The position numbers and the translations under genes were made by a program. A DNA stretch of 64,000 nt from Rhizobium sullae (GTDB taxonomy: Bacteria; Pseudomonadota; Alphaproteobacteria; Rhizobiales; Rhizobiaceae), in assembly GCF_900169785.1 (NCBI RefSeq), contig NZ_FWER01000004.1, forward strand, positions 117,019 to 181,018, in the 5' to 3' direction. The notes under the pieces were generated by a model. It was given only the letters and a program-made list of their open reading frames with translations, had not been told where the DNA came from and did no database searches. Of this stretch, positions 29,711-38,569 are shown piece after piece. Every line of letters begins with the position of its first letter. Positions within the stretch are counted from its first letter, which is position 1.

Positions 29711-29944
29711 CTAGCGGCGCGGTTTGCGGCCTTTGGACGCTGCAGTGTCGGGACCGCCTTTTGAAAGATCAGCGCCGGTGACATGAGCCGGAACATGAAT
29801 GTCGTCCATCGGCGTCTGCGGCAGCGTCAGATCGACATGGTGCGGCGGCAGCACCTGCACCTTCTGCATGCGGTTTGGCTTTGCCCGCTTCATGCGGTCA
29901 GCCGCTTCCGCCCGCTTGTCGGGAGAATGGGTCGAAGCCTGCAT
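29711..29944 (-). CDS. Hypothetical 77-residue basic protein
   Basis: ATG 29944 has an ideal AAGGAGGG ribosome site 5 bases upstream. The protein is basic, Pro/Lys/Arg-rich and probably disordered (KRAEAADRMKRAKPNRMQKV, PPHHVDLTLPQTPMDDIHVP, KGRKPRR). It lacks membrane segments. A match to the general stress promoter consensus lies 59 bases upstream, so it is probably a stress-induced small protein. Function unknown. Confidence 0.6.
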   Translation of the reverse strand: MQASTHSPDKRAEAADRMKRAKPNRMQKVQVLPPHHVDLTLPQTPMDDIHVPAHVTGADLSKGGPDTAASKGRKPRR

Positions 29945-30002
29945 CGTTGTCCCTCCTTTTTATCGCGCCGGCAATGGAGTTCCATTGCCTCAACCAGAGC
30001 CT

Positions 30003-30027
30003 AACGGGCGGGCGCCTGCATGGTTCC
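30003..30027 (-). promoter_or_regulatory. EcfG/RpoE2-type general stress promoter
   Basis: Read on the minus strand, GGAAC (complement of 30023-30027) is followed after exactly 16 bases by CGTT (complement of 30003-30006). It faces the 77-residue gene and would start transcription near 29996. Confidence 0.6.
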
Positions 30028-30348
30028 AAAGAAAAGCTCCGGCACGTAATGCGGCCGCCTTGACTGCTGCCGCAGGTTGACTACCTAAAAGGCTGTCTGC
30101 AGCCAAAATGATGCGCATGGTTGCCCCCCGTGCAAAAGCATCGGCTGCAGGACAAACACTGGTGCCGGGCCCCTCTGGCGAGAGTTTTTACGGCGCTCTC
30201 GTGATGTCGGTACCGCCTGCAAATAGCCGGCGGATTTTCATTCGATGAAAAAGCTCACAATGCCTCACGCGCATATCCCTTTCGATATGCCGCGCTTTTC
30301 AATCACATCATCCTTCAAAAACGATGTCCGCACCAAAGGAGTGCGGCC
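30028..30348 (+). other. Leader region upstream of the TerC-like gene
   Basis: No gene is seen in these 321 bases. A hairpin GCATATC-CCTTTC-GATATGC lies at 30271-30290, followed by CGCGCTTTTC. It could be a leader structure or weak attenuator ahead of the membrane protein. The conserved pairs of the manganese (yybP-ykoY) riboswitch often linked to terC genes are not recognisable. Confidence 0.3.
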
Positions 30349-31476
30349 ATGAAGCAATCCATCAGCCATAAACCCACGCTCGGCTATTTCCGCTGGGCTT
30401 TCATCATGACGGCATTTGGCCTGGCGCTTGGCGCTTTGCTGGGCTGGCAGTCCACCGGCACGATCAGCGGCATGGCGACGATCTTCTTCATCTGCGCGGT
30501 TCTGGCAGTGCTGGAGATTTCCCTCTCCTTCGACAACGCGATCGTCAATGCCAACAAGCTCAAGGAAATGACGCCAGCCTGGCAGCACCGGTTCCTGACC
30601 TGGGGCATCATCATTGCCGTCTTCGGCATGCGCATCGTCTTTCCGCTGGCAATCGTGGCGATTGCCGCAAATATCGGCCCGATCGACGCCGTGGTCCTCG
30701 CAGCGCGGCAACCGGCCGAATATGCACGCATCATGAACGAGGCCCATCTGCCGATCGCAGCCTTCGGCGGGACCTTTCTTCTGATGGTCGGCCTTACTTA
30801 CTTCTTCGACCATGAAAAGGACGTCCATTGGATCGTCTCTCTCGAGAAACTGATGTCGCGTGGCGCAACGATCAAGGGCATCGAGATCGCCTTCGTTCTC
30901 CTGCTGATTCTCACTTTTGCTTCACTGCTTGAGGGCGAAGAATCGACGACGTTCGTCTACAGCGCGATCTACGGTCTTGTCACATTCTTAGTCGTCGAAG
31001 TGATTGGCGCACTGCTGGACGCCTCGCAAAGGGCCATGTCAGAGGCGGCACGCGGCGGCCTCGGCGCATTCATCTATCTCGAGGTGCTGGATGCGAGCTT
31101 CTCGTTCGACGGCGTCATCGGCGCTTTCGCCCTGACGCAAAACCTTTTCATCATCGCCATCGGTCTGGGCATCGGCGCGATGTATGTACGCTCGATGACG
31201 ATCATGCTCGTCGAAAAGGGGACGCTGACGCATTACCGCTACCTGGAACATGGCGCATTCTACGCGATCCTGATCCTTGCGATCATAATGTACGTCCAGA
31301 CCCTCTTCCACATTCCGGAAGTCGTCACCGGTCTCGCCGGTGCAGCGCTCATCGGAGTCTCGCTCTGGTCTTCGATCCGCCACAACAAGCGGAAAGGCGA
31401 GAAAACCCAAGCGGAAGCAGAAGCGAAGGCGCAAGCCGAAGCCCATTCACCTGCCCGCGAGCGGCTGAAGGCCTGA
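30349..31476 (+). CDS. TerC-like integral membrane protein (DUF475)
   Basis: The 375-residue protein has about ten transmembrane segments. TerC-superfamily signatures appear twice: LEISLSFDNAIVNANKLKEM (about 60-79) and LEVLDASFSFDGVIGAFALT (about 245-264), each with the acidic FDNA/FDGV pair thought to bind metal. The C-terminus is a charged tail rich in Lys, Glu and Ala. TerC proteins export Mn2+ or support metalation of exported proteins. The DUF475 branch is uncharacterised but probably a metal transporter. It starts after AAAGGAGTGCGGCC. Confidence 0.85.
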   Translation: MKQSISHKPTLGYFRWAFIMTAFGLALGALLGWQSTGTISGMATIFFICAVLAVLEISLSFDNAIVNANKLKEMTPAWQHRFLTWGIIIAVFGMRIVFPLAIVAIAANIGPIDAVVLAARQPAEYARIMNEAHLPIAAFGGTFLLMVGLTYFFDHEKDVHWIVSLEKLMSRGATIKGIEIAFVLLLILTFASLLEGEESTTFVYSAIYGLVTFLVVEVIGALLDASQRAMSEAARGGLGAFIYLEVLDASFSFDGVIGAFALTQNLFIIAIGLGIGAMYVRSMTIMLVEKGTLTHYRYLEHGAFYAILILAIIMYVQTLFHIPEVVTGLAGAALIGVSLWSSIRHNKRKGEKTQAEAEAKAQAEAHSPARERLKA

Positions 31477-31530
31477 TGCAAGCAAAGCCGCAGCGTTTCA
31501 TGCGTTGCGGCTTGTCCGGGGCAAAAATAA

Positions 31531-31557
31531 AGCCCGCGACCAACCGGTTGCGGGCTG
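31531..31557. terminator. Bidirectional terminator
   Basis: AGCCCGCGACC pairs with GGTTGCGGGCT around AACC (one G-T pair). The minus strand continues into TTATTTTT and the plus strand into GTTTC. It serves both the TerC-like gene and the convergent 56-residue gene. Confidence 0.75.
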
Positions 31558-31581
31558 TTTCATGCGTAATATATCGGCAGA

Positions 31582-31752
31582 TTAACGGCCGATATGGTCG
31601 AAGGCGTCCGGCGCGATACCGAGAACCTTGAGGTCCCGACCCTTCGGACGGCGGCCAGCTTCGAAAGCTGCGCTTACGGCGTTTGCGGCGCCGATCACAG
31701 CGAAGGCACGGCCGAAGAAACCTTCCCGAATGGACTTGCTGTAGGAGGACAT
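31582..31752 (-). CDS. Conserved-looking 56-residue small protein
   Basis: ATG 31752 opens a 56-residue frame: MSSYSKSIREGFFGRAFAVI, then an alanine-rich helix (GAANAVSAAFEAGRRPKG) and a C-terminal part RDLKVLGIAPDAFDHIGR. A potential amphipathic helix is followed by a short basic patch, reminiscent of the small DUF1127-like proteins of alphaproteobacteria, though I would not assign that family. The ribosome site is weak (GTGAG). A strong terminator with U-tract directly after the stop supports a real transcript. Confidence 0.55.
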   Translation of the reverse strand: MSSYSKSIREGFFGRAFAVIGAANAVSAAFEAGRRPKGRDLKVLGIAPDAFDHIGR

Positions 31753-31848
31753 TTATTTTTCTCACTTAGCTTCATTACTGACTGTTCACATATGATGCGC
31801 CGCAGCATTCTCCACAAGTGACGGGAATTCAGGCCTGCCATGCAAAAA

Positions 31849-31883
31849 CAAGCAGCCGGCCCATGTTTCATGGCCGGCCGCAA
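31849..31883 (-). terminator. Terminator after tctA
   Basis: On the minus strand GGCCGGCCATG and CATGGGCCGGC form a long stem with an AAA loop, followed by TGCTTGTTTTTG. It lies about 30 bases after the tctA stop. Confidence 0.65.
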
Positions 31884-31911
31884 GGCAGGGGTTCGAGCAG
31901 TATTTTTTCTT

Positions 31912-33429
31912 TTAGTCTTCGCTTGCAGCAAGTTGCGAAAGAACTTCTCCGCGGCCGCGTATTCTCAAGATCAGCGGAATGATAAAGGCCGCAGCCGCAA
32001 CGATCAGCAGCCCGGCTGCAATCGGCGACATGACAAGCGTCGTCACGTCGCCCTGGCTGATGGCGAGTGCCCGCCGCAACTGCTGTTCGGCAAGCGGCCC
32101 GAGGATGAGGCCGACGACCGCAGGCGCGATCGGATAGCCGAAGAGCCGCATGATATAGCCGAGAACACCGAAGGCGAGCAGCATGCCGAGTTCGAACACC
32201 GACGGATTGGCGCCGATCGTGCCGAGCGTCGCAAACAGCAGGATGCCGGCGTAAAGCCAGGGCTTCGGAATCGTCAGCAGACGCACCCATAGGCCGATCA
32301 TCGGCAGGTTGAGCACGAGCAGCATGGCATTGGCGATCAAAAGGCTGGCGATCAGCCCCCAGACAAGCTGCGGATTGGACGCAAACAGCAGCGGCCCAGG
32401 CTGCAACCCGTACTGCTGAAAGCCGGCGAGCATGATCGCCGCCGTTGCCGTCGTCGGCAGGCCGAGCGTCAGGAGCGGCACAAGGGTGCCAGCCGCCGAC
32501 GCATTGTTTGCCGCTTCCGGACCTGCAACACCTTCGATCGCGCCTTGACCGAATTCTTCGGGATTCTTCGCAAGACGTTTCTCGGTCGCATAAGAAAGGA
32601 ACGTGCCTATCTCGGCACCACCGGCCGGCATGGCGCCGATCGGGAAGCCGATCAGCGTGCCGCGCAACCAGGGTTTCCAAGAACGGGACCAATCCTGCGC
32701 CGTCATCCACAGCGAGCCCCGGACGGCTTCCACCTTTTCCTCGCCGCGATTGCCTTGGGCGGCGATGTAAAGCGTTTCTCCGATCGCAAACATGGCAACC
32801 GCAAGCGTCGTCACTTCGACACCGTCAAGGAGATCGGGAATGCCGAACGAAAGCCGTGCCTGACCCGTTTGCTGGTCGATACCGACCATGGCAAGGACAA
32901 AGCCTATGAAGAGGGAGGTCAAGCCGCGCAGCGCTGAGTCCCCGAAGGCCGACGAAACGGTCACAAAAGCGAGTACCATCAGGGCGAAGTATTCGCGCGG
33001 GCCGAAGATCAGCGCCAGTTTGACGATATAAGGCGCCACGAAAGCAAGCCCCAGCGTGGCGATGAGGCCGGCCACGAACGAACCGATTGCCGCAGTCGCC
33101 AGCGCCGGACCACCGCGGCCCGCGCGTGCCATTTTATTACCTTCAAGCGCAGTGACGATCGAGGCGCTCTCGCCCGGCGTATTCAACAGAATGGAGGTCG
33201 TCGAGCCACCATACATGCCGCCGTAGTAGATACCGGCAAACATGATCAGCGAGCCGGCCGGATCGAGCCGGTAGGTGACAGGCAGGAGAAGGGCAACGGT
33301 CAGCGCAGGGCCAATGCCTGGCAGAACGCCGACAGCGGTGCCAAGCGTAACACCGACGAATGCGTAAAGCAGGTTCATCGGCTGCATGGCGACCAGTATA
33401 CCCTGGAAGAGGAATTCAAAGGTGCTCAT
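31912..33429 (-). CDS. tctA: Tripartite tricarboxylate transporter, large permease TctA
   Basis: The 505-residue protein has about 12 transmembrane segments and the TctA signatures [24 protein letters not shown] and [30 protein letters not shown] near the N-terminus. It also has the repeated pair [17 protein letters not shown] and [23 protein letters not shown] 33429 was chosen because AGGATTGG precedes it; a TTG three codons upstream is an alternative. It imports a carboxylate together with TctB, using TctC as binding protein. The gene order is tctC-tctB-tctA. Confidence 0.93.
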   Translation of the reverse strand: MSTFEFLFQGILVAMQPMNLLYAFVGVTLGTAVGVLPGIGPALTVALLLPVTYRLDPAGSLIMFAGIYYGGMYGGSTTSILLNTPGESASIVTALEGNKMARAGRGGPALATAAIGSFVAGLIATLGLAFVAPYIVKLALIFGPREYFALMVLAFVTVSSAFGDSALRGLTSLFIGFVLAMVGIDQQTGQARLSFGIPDLLDGVEVTTLAVAMFAIGETLYIAAQGNRGEEKVEAVRGSLWMTAQDWSRSWKPWLRGTLIGFPIGAMPAGGAEIGTFLSYATEKRLAKNPEEFGQGAIEGVAGPEAANNASAAGTLVPLLTLGLPTTATAAIMLAGFQQYGLQPGPLLFASNPQLVWGLIASLLIANAMLLVLNLPMIGLWVRLLTIPKPWLYAGILLFATLGTIGANPSVFELGMLLAFGVLGYIMRLFGYPIAPAVVGLILGPLAEQQLRRALAISQGDVTTLVMSPIAAGLLIVAAAAFIIPLILRIRGRGEVLSQLAASED

Positions 33430-33440
33430 CGCATCCAATC

Positions 33441-33932
33441 CTAGAAGAAGAGTCTTTCGAGCGGCCCGGCAGGCAAGGTGAGCTGCAGCAGTTGCGAGAA
33501 GATAGCCCAGACGATGAAGCTGAAGACGATGCCGAAGGGAATCGAAAGCCAGAGCTTGCGGCGCCCGAAGCCGCGTGCCGTGAACGCAAAGAGAATGCCG
33601 GTGGCAATCGAGAAGCCGGCCGTTTTCAGAAGCAGCATTTGAGCCGCAAGACCGGCAACGATCCAGATGACGGGAGCGACTTCCTGGCGTTCGCGCTCGG
33701 AAAAATCTCCGCGCACCGCCTCAAAGACAGTCCAGATGCCGAGGCCAATCAACCCGAACGCCACGACCTTGGGCGCGGTGGCCGGCCCGATGCGGGCATA
33801 TTGCGCGATCGCTCTCATATGCGTGGCGTCCCAAAGCATGACGGTCGCAACGACGAAAAGACAGATGGCAATGATCAGCGCCGCCCAATCCGGGCGGCGC
33901 TTCGTTGCCAAGGGTGCGTTGCCCCTGCTCAT
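33441..33932 (-). CDS. tctB: Tripartite tricarboxylate transporter, small permease TctB
   Basis: The 163-residue protein has four hydrophobic segments ([81 protein letters not shown]), the standard TctB topology and length. Its start overlaps the tctC stop by 4 bases (ATGA) and tctA follows after 11 bases, so the three are translationally linked. It is the poorly conserved small membrane subunit of the transporter. Confidence 0.9.
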   Translation of the reverse strand: MSRGNAPLATKRRPDWAALIIAICLFVVATVMLWDATHMRAIAQYARIGPATAPKVVAFGLIGLGIWTVFEAVRGDFSERERQEVAPVIWIVAGLAAQMLLLKTAGFSIATGILFAFTARGFGRRKLWLSIPFGIVFSFIVWAIFSQLLQLTLPAGPLERLFF

Positions 33933-34873
33933 TTAACAAGCCCGATCTCTTTGAGGATGGCCTCGGTAGCCGAAACGTCCTTCTCGAGCTGCGCCTTGAA
34001 GGCATCGCCGGCGAGGTATGTGTCGGCCCAGCCCTTCGTCTTCAGGATTTCCTGCCAGCCTGCCGACTTGGAAAGCTTGTCAAAATCAGCAGTCACAGCA
34101 GCCGTCTGCTCAGGCGTCAGGCCGGGAGCGGCGGCGACCATGCGCCAGTTCTGCACGTTGACATCGACGCCAGATTCTTTCAGCGTCGGGGCGTCGACAC
34201 CCTCAATGCGCTGATCGCTCGAGACGGCGAGCAGGCGGAGCTGCCCGGCCTTTACCTGCGATTCGAATTCGCCATAGCCTGAAATCCCGGCCGTCACCTG
34301 TCCGCCGAGGATAGCGGCAAGCGCCTCGCCGCCGCCCGAGAAGGCGACATAGTTGATCATCGTCGGATCGACGCCGGAGGCCTTCGCGATGAGACCGACC
34401 GCGATGTGGTCGGTACCGCCGGCCGAACCGCCACCCCAGGACACCGAACCCGGATCAGCCTTCAGCTTGGCAACGAGATCGCCCATCGTCTTGATGTCGG
34501 ACGACGCCGGAACGACAATGGCCTCATACTCACCGGTCAGGCGAGCGATCGGTGTGACGTCCTTCAGCGTGACAGGCGATTGATTGGTCAGGATCGCACC
34601 GACCATGACATAGCCGCCAACGATCAGGGCGTTCGGATTGCCGCTGTTCTGGCTGGCGAACTGCGCCAGACCGATGGTGCCGCCGGCGCCCGGAACGTTC
34701 TGAACCTGAACATTGCCGGAGATGCCTTCCTTCTGCATGACCGTCTGCAGCGAACGGGCCGTCTGGTCCCAGCCGCCGCCAGGTGCGGCAGGCGCCATGA
34801 TGGTGTAGTCGGCCGAATAGGCCGGCAGCGCGATAGCCGCTGCGAAAAGCGTAGCAAGGAAAGTATGCTTCAC
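33929..34873 (-). CDS. tctC: Tripartite tricarboxylate transporter substrate-binding protein TctC
   Basis: The 314-residue protein starts at GTG 34873, which has GGAGG 8 bases upstream. It has a signal peptide (KHTFLATLFAAAIALPAYSA) and the Bug/TctC fold: ADYTIMAPAAPGGGWDQTARS, VQNVPGAGGTIGLAQFAS, SWGGGSAGGTDHIAV and a C-terminal helix. The Asp and aromatic contacts around PGGGWD hold the carboxylate in this family. It delivers substrate (citrate, tricarballylate or a related acid) to TctAB. A TctD/TctE-type two-component system lies 3.7 kb away. Confidence 0.92.
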   Translation of the reverse strand: MKHTFLATLFAAAIALPAYSADYTIMAPAAPGGGWDQTARSLQTVMQKEGISGNVQVQNVPGAGGTIGLAQFASQNSGNPNALIVGGYVMVGAILTNQSPVTLKDVTPIARLTGEYEAIVVPASSDIKTMGDLVAKLKADPGSVSWGGGSAGGTDHIAVGLIAKASGVDPTMINYVAFSGGGEALAAILGGQVTAGISGYGEFESQVKAGQLRLLAVSSDQRIEGVDAPTLKESGVDVNVQNWRMVAAAPGLTPEQTAAVTADFDKLSKSAGWQEILKTKGWADTYLAGDAFKAQLEKDVSATEAILKEIGLVK

Positions 34874-35183
34874 GATGTGTCCTCCGTGACCGCGGTGAGC
34901 GCCGCGTATTGTTCTCAAGGGAATCGGGAAGCAATGCCGGGCAGCGGACTTGATGGTCCGCAATGGCGACGGAAACTCCTCCCGAAACGTCTGCCCTCCG
35001 CCTCCACGGAGAGAAGTGCCAGAACCGCACCACATCAAGCTGTCATTTAGCTGACATTACCAGGATATCCAGCGCCGGTGACACTTTTTTGCCGTAATTC
35101 GAGCATGGGGCGCCCGGTCACGCCAGCGGCACACACCTCAAATCCGCTTCAGCAAAGGACGGGAATGCGAACGCCGCCATCAT
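34874..35183 (-). other. Intergenic region upstream of tctC
   Basis: About 310 bases between the solute-binding protein gene and tctC, both on the minus strand. It should hold the tctC promoter, but no clear -35/-10 pair or operator repeat was recognised. It has no ORF with a ribosome site. Confidence 0.35.
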
Positions 35184-36248
35184 CTACCGCGTCCGCAGCA
35201 CCTCGTTCCAATGGGCGATCAGCCGCGCGCGTTTGACCTGGTCGAGATAGACCATCAGGCCAGGGCTGACCGGAACGGGCCGGAGCTGGGCGCCGAGAAG
35301 TTCCTGCAGGGTATTGGCCGTATTCTCGCCCGCGACCTCCGGGCTGACAGCGGGAATCTGGAGCTCGCGGGCCATGATCGTCTGTCCCTCCTTCGACATG
35401 AAGAAGGTGAGATATTGCCGCCCGAGTTCCGGCTCGGCAGCGGCCTGCGGCACTAGGCCGATCCGCGACATTACGACGGTATAGTCTTTTGGCAGCACGA
35501 TGCCGACATCAGGGTGCCGGGACGCCCAGTCCGCCGCATAGGAGCCGAGGATGTTGTAACCGAGCACGAAGCGCCCGTCGGCGACCCGCTCCAGGATCGC
35601 CGAGCTCGTCGAATAAAGCTTGACGCCAGCAGCTCCCATGGCCCGGATCACTGACCAGATGTCCCCGAACTGCTCCTGATCGCGCGCCATGAAAAGAAAG
35701 CCTACGCCGGAGCGTTCGATGTCATAGGTGCCGATCCGGCCGTAGACCGCGTTGCCCTTGCGCTTCAGATAATCGACGAATTCCGCCCGTGAACTTGGTA
35801 CCGGCTCATGCGTGAAGCTCGGCTTGTGATAGACGAAAACGGCCGGCTCGAAAGTGAGCGCATAGGCGGTGTTCCGCCAGTTTGCCCATTTCGGCCATTG
35901 CCCGCTCATCGGCAGATTGCTGACCTGCGCGTAGCCGTCGTTGGAGAGCTTCACCTGCAGGTCCATCGCCGACGAAAAGGCAAAATCCGCCGTTTTCTTC
36001 CCGGCATCCGTCTCCCGCACGATCCGGTCGTAGATCTCGCCCGTCAGCATGTCTTCGTAACGCACGGCGACATCCGGATTGGCCTTCTGAAAGCCATGGA
36101 TCATCGGTTGGGCTAGCGGCTCGTCGAGCGAGGAATAGACCGTCAGCACTCGTGCATCCGCCTTGCCGGATTTCGCGGGATAAAAGGCCTGATCCGCAAG
36201 CGCGAGATGCGGTGTAAGACACAAAAGCAGAATGAAACGGATCCTCAT
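35184..36248 (-). CDS. ABC-type extracellular solute-binding protein (Fe3+-type fold)
   Basis: The 354-residue protein has a signal peptide (MRIRFILLLCLTPHLALA). A family 1 solute-binding domain follows (VLTVYSSLDEPLAQPMIHGFQKANPDVAVRYEDM, TADFAFSSAMDLQVKLSNDG, GIVLPKDYTVVMSRIG, ARELQIPAVSP). No permease or ATPase genes are nearby. Similar orphan binding proteins occur next to TctD/TctE-type two-component genes, where they are thought to present a ligand to the sensor. That role is inferred here, as the pair is encoded 2.3 kb away. Confidence 0.8.
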   Translation of the reverse strand: MRIRFILLLCLTPHLALADQAFYPAKSGKADARVLTVYSSLDEPLAQPMIHGFQKANPDVAVRYEDMLTGEIYDRIVRETDAGKKTADFAFSSAMDLQVKLSNDGYAQVSNLPMSGQWPKWANWRNTAYALTFEPAVFVYHKPSFTHEPVPSSRAEFVDYLKRKGNAVYGRIGTYDIERSGVGFLFMARDQEQFGDIWSVIRAMGAAGVKLYSTSSAILERVADGRFVLGYNILGSYAADWASRHPDVGIVLPKDYTVVMSRIGLVPQAAAEPELGRQYLTFFMSKEGQTIMARELQIPAVSPEVAGENTANTLQELLGAQLRPVPVSPGLMVYLDQVKRARLIAHWNEVLRTR

Positions 36249-36563
36249 GCGCCCAACAATGCATCAGGGGCCGCAAGGGCACAAGCAGCCGACCGCATTA
36301 GGAATTTCAAGAGAGTGCCGCTGAGTCGCGGATCGGCTCGTGTTGCGAATCGAGGCACTGCCTCAAAATATGCTTTTGGCCAGTTGCCGCCGCGAACCAA
36401 TCCTAAAGGATTAGCGTTTGGCGCAATCTTCGCCCGAACGGTGTATTGATGCGTGGCCACAACATAATAGGTTCAACCAGCCGCGAAGCACGCCTATATC
36501 GCAAGACGCTTCTTGCAGGGGGGATGGCTTTGCGCGGTCAAAATCTGGAAAAGCGAGACTGAC
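36249..36563 (+). other. Divergent intergenic region
   Basis: This 315-base gap separates two divergent genes and should contain both promoters. No strong consensus or repeat was found. The stretch 36360-36480 is AT-richer than its surroundings. No convincing ORF is present. Confidence 0.35.
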
Positions 36564-38078
36564 ATGAGAGAATCCATGGAGAGAGTCATGGAACGGCGAC
36601 TGAGTGCTATTCTCGCCGTCGATGTCGTCGGCTTCAGCCGGCTGATGGGTATCGATGAGTCCGGCACGTTGCAGGCGCTGAACCGCCACCGCTGCGAACT
36701 GATCGATATTCGAATCTCAGACTACAAGGGCCGCATCTTCAAACTTACTGGCGACGGCATCTTCGCCGAGTTCCAGAGCGTGGTGAACGCGGTCGCCTGC
36801 GCCGCCGAGATCCAGCGCAGCATGGCCGTCCGCAACGAGGACGTACCGAAGGAGGAGCGCGTGGAGTTCCGCATCGGCATCAATCTCGGCGACGTCATCG
36901 TCGAGGATGGCGATGTCTTCGGCGACGGTGTCAATCTGGCGGCACGGCTGGAGCGCGTCGCGCCTCCGGGCGGCATCGCCGTTTCCTCCATCGTTCGCGA
37001 TCAGGTGGGCTCGCGCCTCAATCTCGGCTTCGACTTTTTAGGTGAACACGTGTTCAAAAATATCAGGCAGGCCGTCCCGGTCTACACGGTCGCCTTCAAC
37101 GCGCCGACTTCGGCGCGCTTCGTGGCACAGAACCGCAATACCTGCTTCGTCGCCGTCCTGCCCTTCACGAACATGAGCGGTGACGCCGATCAAGACTATT
37201 TTTCGGACGGGATAACCGAAGACATCATCACAGACCTCTCCAAGATCTCCAGTCTGCACGTCGTTCCCCGCAACACCGTCTTCACTTACAAGGGCACGTC
37301 GGTAAAAGTGAAGCAGGTCGCTCAGGAACTCGGCGTTCGCTATATGCTCGAAGGCAGCGTTCGCATCGCCGGCAAGCGCGTGCGTATCTCGAGCCATTTG
37401 GTCGACACGATGAACGGCGACCATCTCTGGGCCGAACGCTACGATCGCGACCTGACCGACATCTTCGCCATCCAGGATGAGATCACCCATGCCATCGTCA
37501 GCCAGTTGAAGGTGCGCCTGCTGCCGGAGGAGAGAAAGGCGATTGCCGTCGAGCCGACCGCCAATGTCGAGGCCTATACCTATTATCTGCGCGGCCGCCA
37601 ACTCTCCCATACCTGGACGAAATCCTACCTGCAGCTTGCGCGCCGTATGTTCCTCAAGGCGGTCGAACTCGACCCGGACTACGGCCGGGCCTATGCTGGC
37701 ATCGCCGATTGCGACGCGGCAATCCGCGATTGGGCGCCGGCGGATGTGCCTTTGAAGGGCATTCTCGAAATGAGTGCCCGCGCCCTGGAGATCGATCCGG
37801 ACCTTGCCGAGGCCCATGCCTCCCGCGGCCTGGCGCTCCACCAGAACGGCGAGGACGACAAGGCCATGGCCGCTTTCGAGCGCGCGCTTGCCCTCGACCC
37901 CAATCTCTACGAAGCGAATTTCCACTATGCCCGCTTCTTCTTCATGCGTGGCAATTTCGCCGAGGCAGTGCAATACTTTACCCGCGCCGCCGAAATCCGG
38001 CCGGATGACTACGTCTCTCCCATCCACCTGATGTCGGCCTATCTATCCCTCGGCCGGACGCTGGATAAGGAAAACTAG
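36564..38078 (+). CDS. Class III adenylate/guanylate cyclase with TPR repeats, truncated by an in-frame stop
   Basis: From ATG 36564 (ATG 36588, with GGAGAG 6 bases before it, is also likely) the protein has 504 residues. A class III cyclase domain covers about 10-180, with metal Asp in ILAVDVVGFSRL and KLTGDGIFAEF and the catalytic pair in GDGVNLAARLERV. A TolB-like region (FVAVLPFTNMSGDADQDYFSDGI ... LWAERYDRDL) spans about 190-335, and then TPR repeats. Reading ends at TAG 38076-38078 after LGRTLDKEN, though TPR-like coding continues in the same frame to 38468. The cyclase domain is intact, so it may still make cAMP. Confidence 0.85.
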   Translation: MRESMERVMERRLSAILAVDVVGFSRLMGIDESGTLQALNRHRCELIDIRISDYKGRIFKLTGDGIFAEFQSVVNAVACAAEIQRSMAVRNEDVPKEERVEFRIGINLGDVIVEDGDVFGDGVNLAARLERVAPPGGIAVSSIVRDQVGSRLNLGFDFLGEHVFKNIRQAVPVYTVAFNAPTSARFVAQNRNTCFVAVLPFTNMSGDADQDYFSDGITEDIITDLSKISSLHVVPRNTVFTYKGTSVKVKQVAQELGVRYMLEGSVRIAGKRVRISSHLVDTMNGDHLWAERYDRDLTDIFAIQDEITHAIVSQLKVRLLPEERKAIAVEPTANVEAYTYYLRGRQLSHTWTKSYLQLARRMFLKAVELDPDYGRAYAGIADCDAAIRDWAPADVPLKGILEMSARALEIDPDLAEAHASRGLALHQNGEDDKAMAAFERALALDPNLYEANFHYARFFFMRGNFAEAVQYFTRAAEIRPDDYVSPIHLMSAYLSLGRTLDKEN

Positions 38079-38468
38079 GCCCGCCTCGGCCTCCAGCGAG
38101 CCGAACGGGCGCTCAACCTCAACCCGGAAAATTCAGGCCCGGCTCATCGCGGCGCGCTGGCGCTTGCCCATCTCGGCGATGCAGTGCGCGCCTGCGACTG
38201 GGCAGCACGGGCCATCGCCATCGATCCGGACGACATCGTCGCCCAGTACAACCTCGCCTGCGTCCATGCCGTGCTGGGAAACGTGGACAAGGCGATCGAT
38301 ATCCTGGAGCAGTTGCTGCCGCGCAGCTCGGTTTACCATATCAAGTGGTTCACCCACGATTCGGACCTGGACAATCTGCGCGACGACCCCCGCTTCCGCA
38401 AACTGCTGGCGGAGGCGATGAAGGAGCGCGAACGGATCGAGGGGGGGAGGGAGCGGTGTACTGTGTAG
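38079..38468 (+). pseudogene. Severed C-terminal TPR part of the cyclase gene
   Basis: Directly after the TAG at 38076-38078 the same frame continues for 129 residues (ARLGLQRAERALNLNPENSG, AHRGALALAHLGDAVRACDW, AIDPDDIVAQYNLACVHAVL) and stops at 38468. These are canonical TPR units and the usual end of this protein family. The region has no ribosome site of its own at the break. It is either dead, restored by stop-codon readthrough, or the TAG is a sequencing error. Confidence 0.7.
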
Positions 38469-38569
38469 CCGGCCAGGGGCTCCGCACCCAACCATCACCC
38501 CACACAATTTCACTATGACATCCATTCCCCATACCTGATAATCTCTCGCAGAACATTGGGGAAACACTG

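Noticed and set aside
30028..30348. Manganese (yybP-ykoY) riboswitch upstream of the TerC-like gene
   Set aside because: The conserved CUCUG and GGGGC-type elements could not be found; only a simple hairpin is present.
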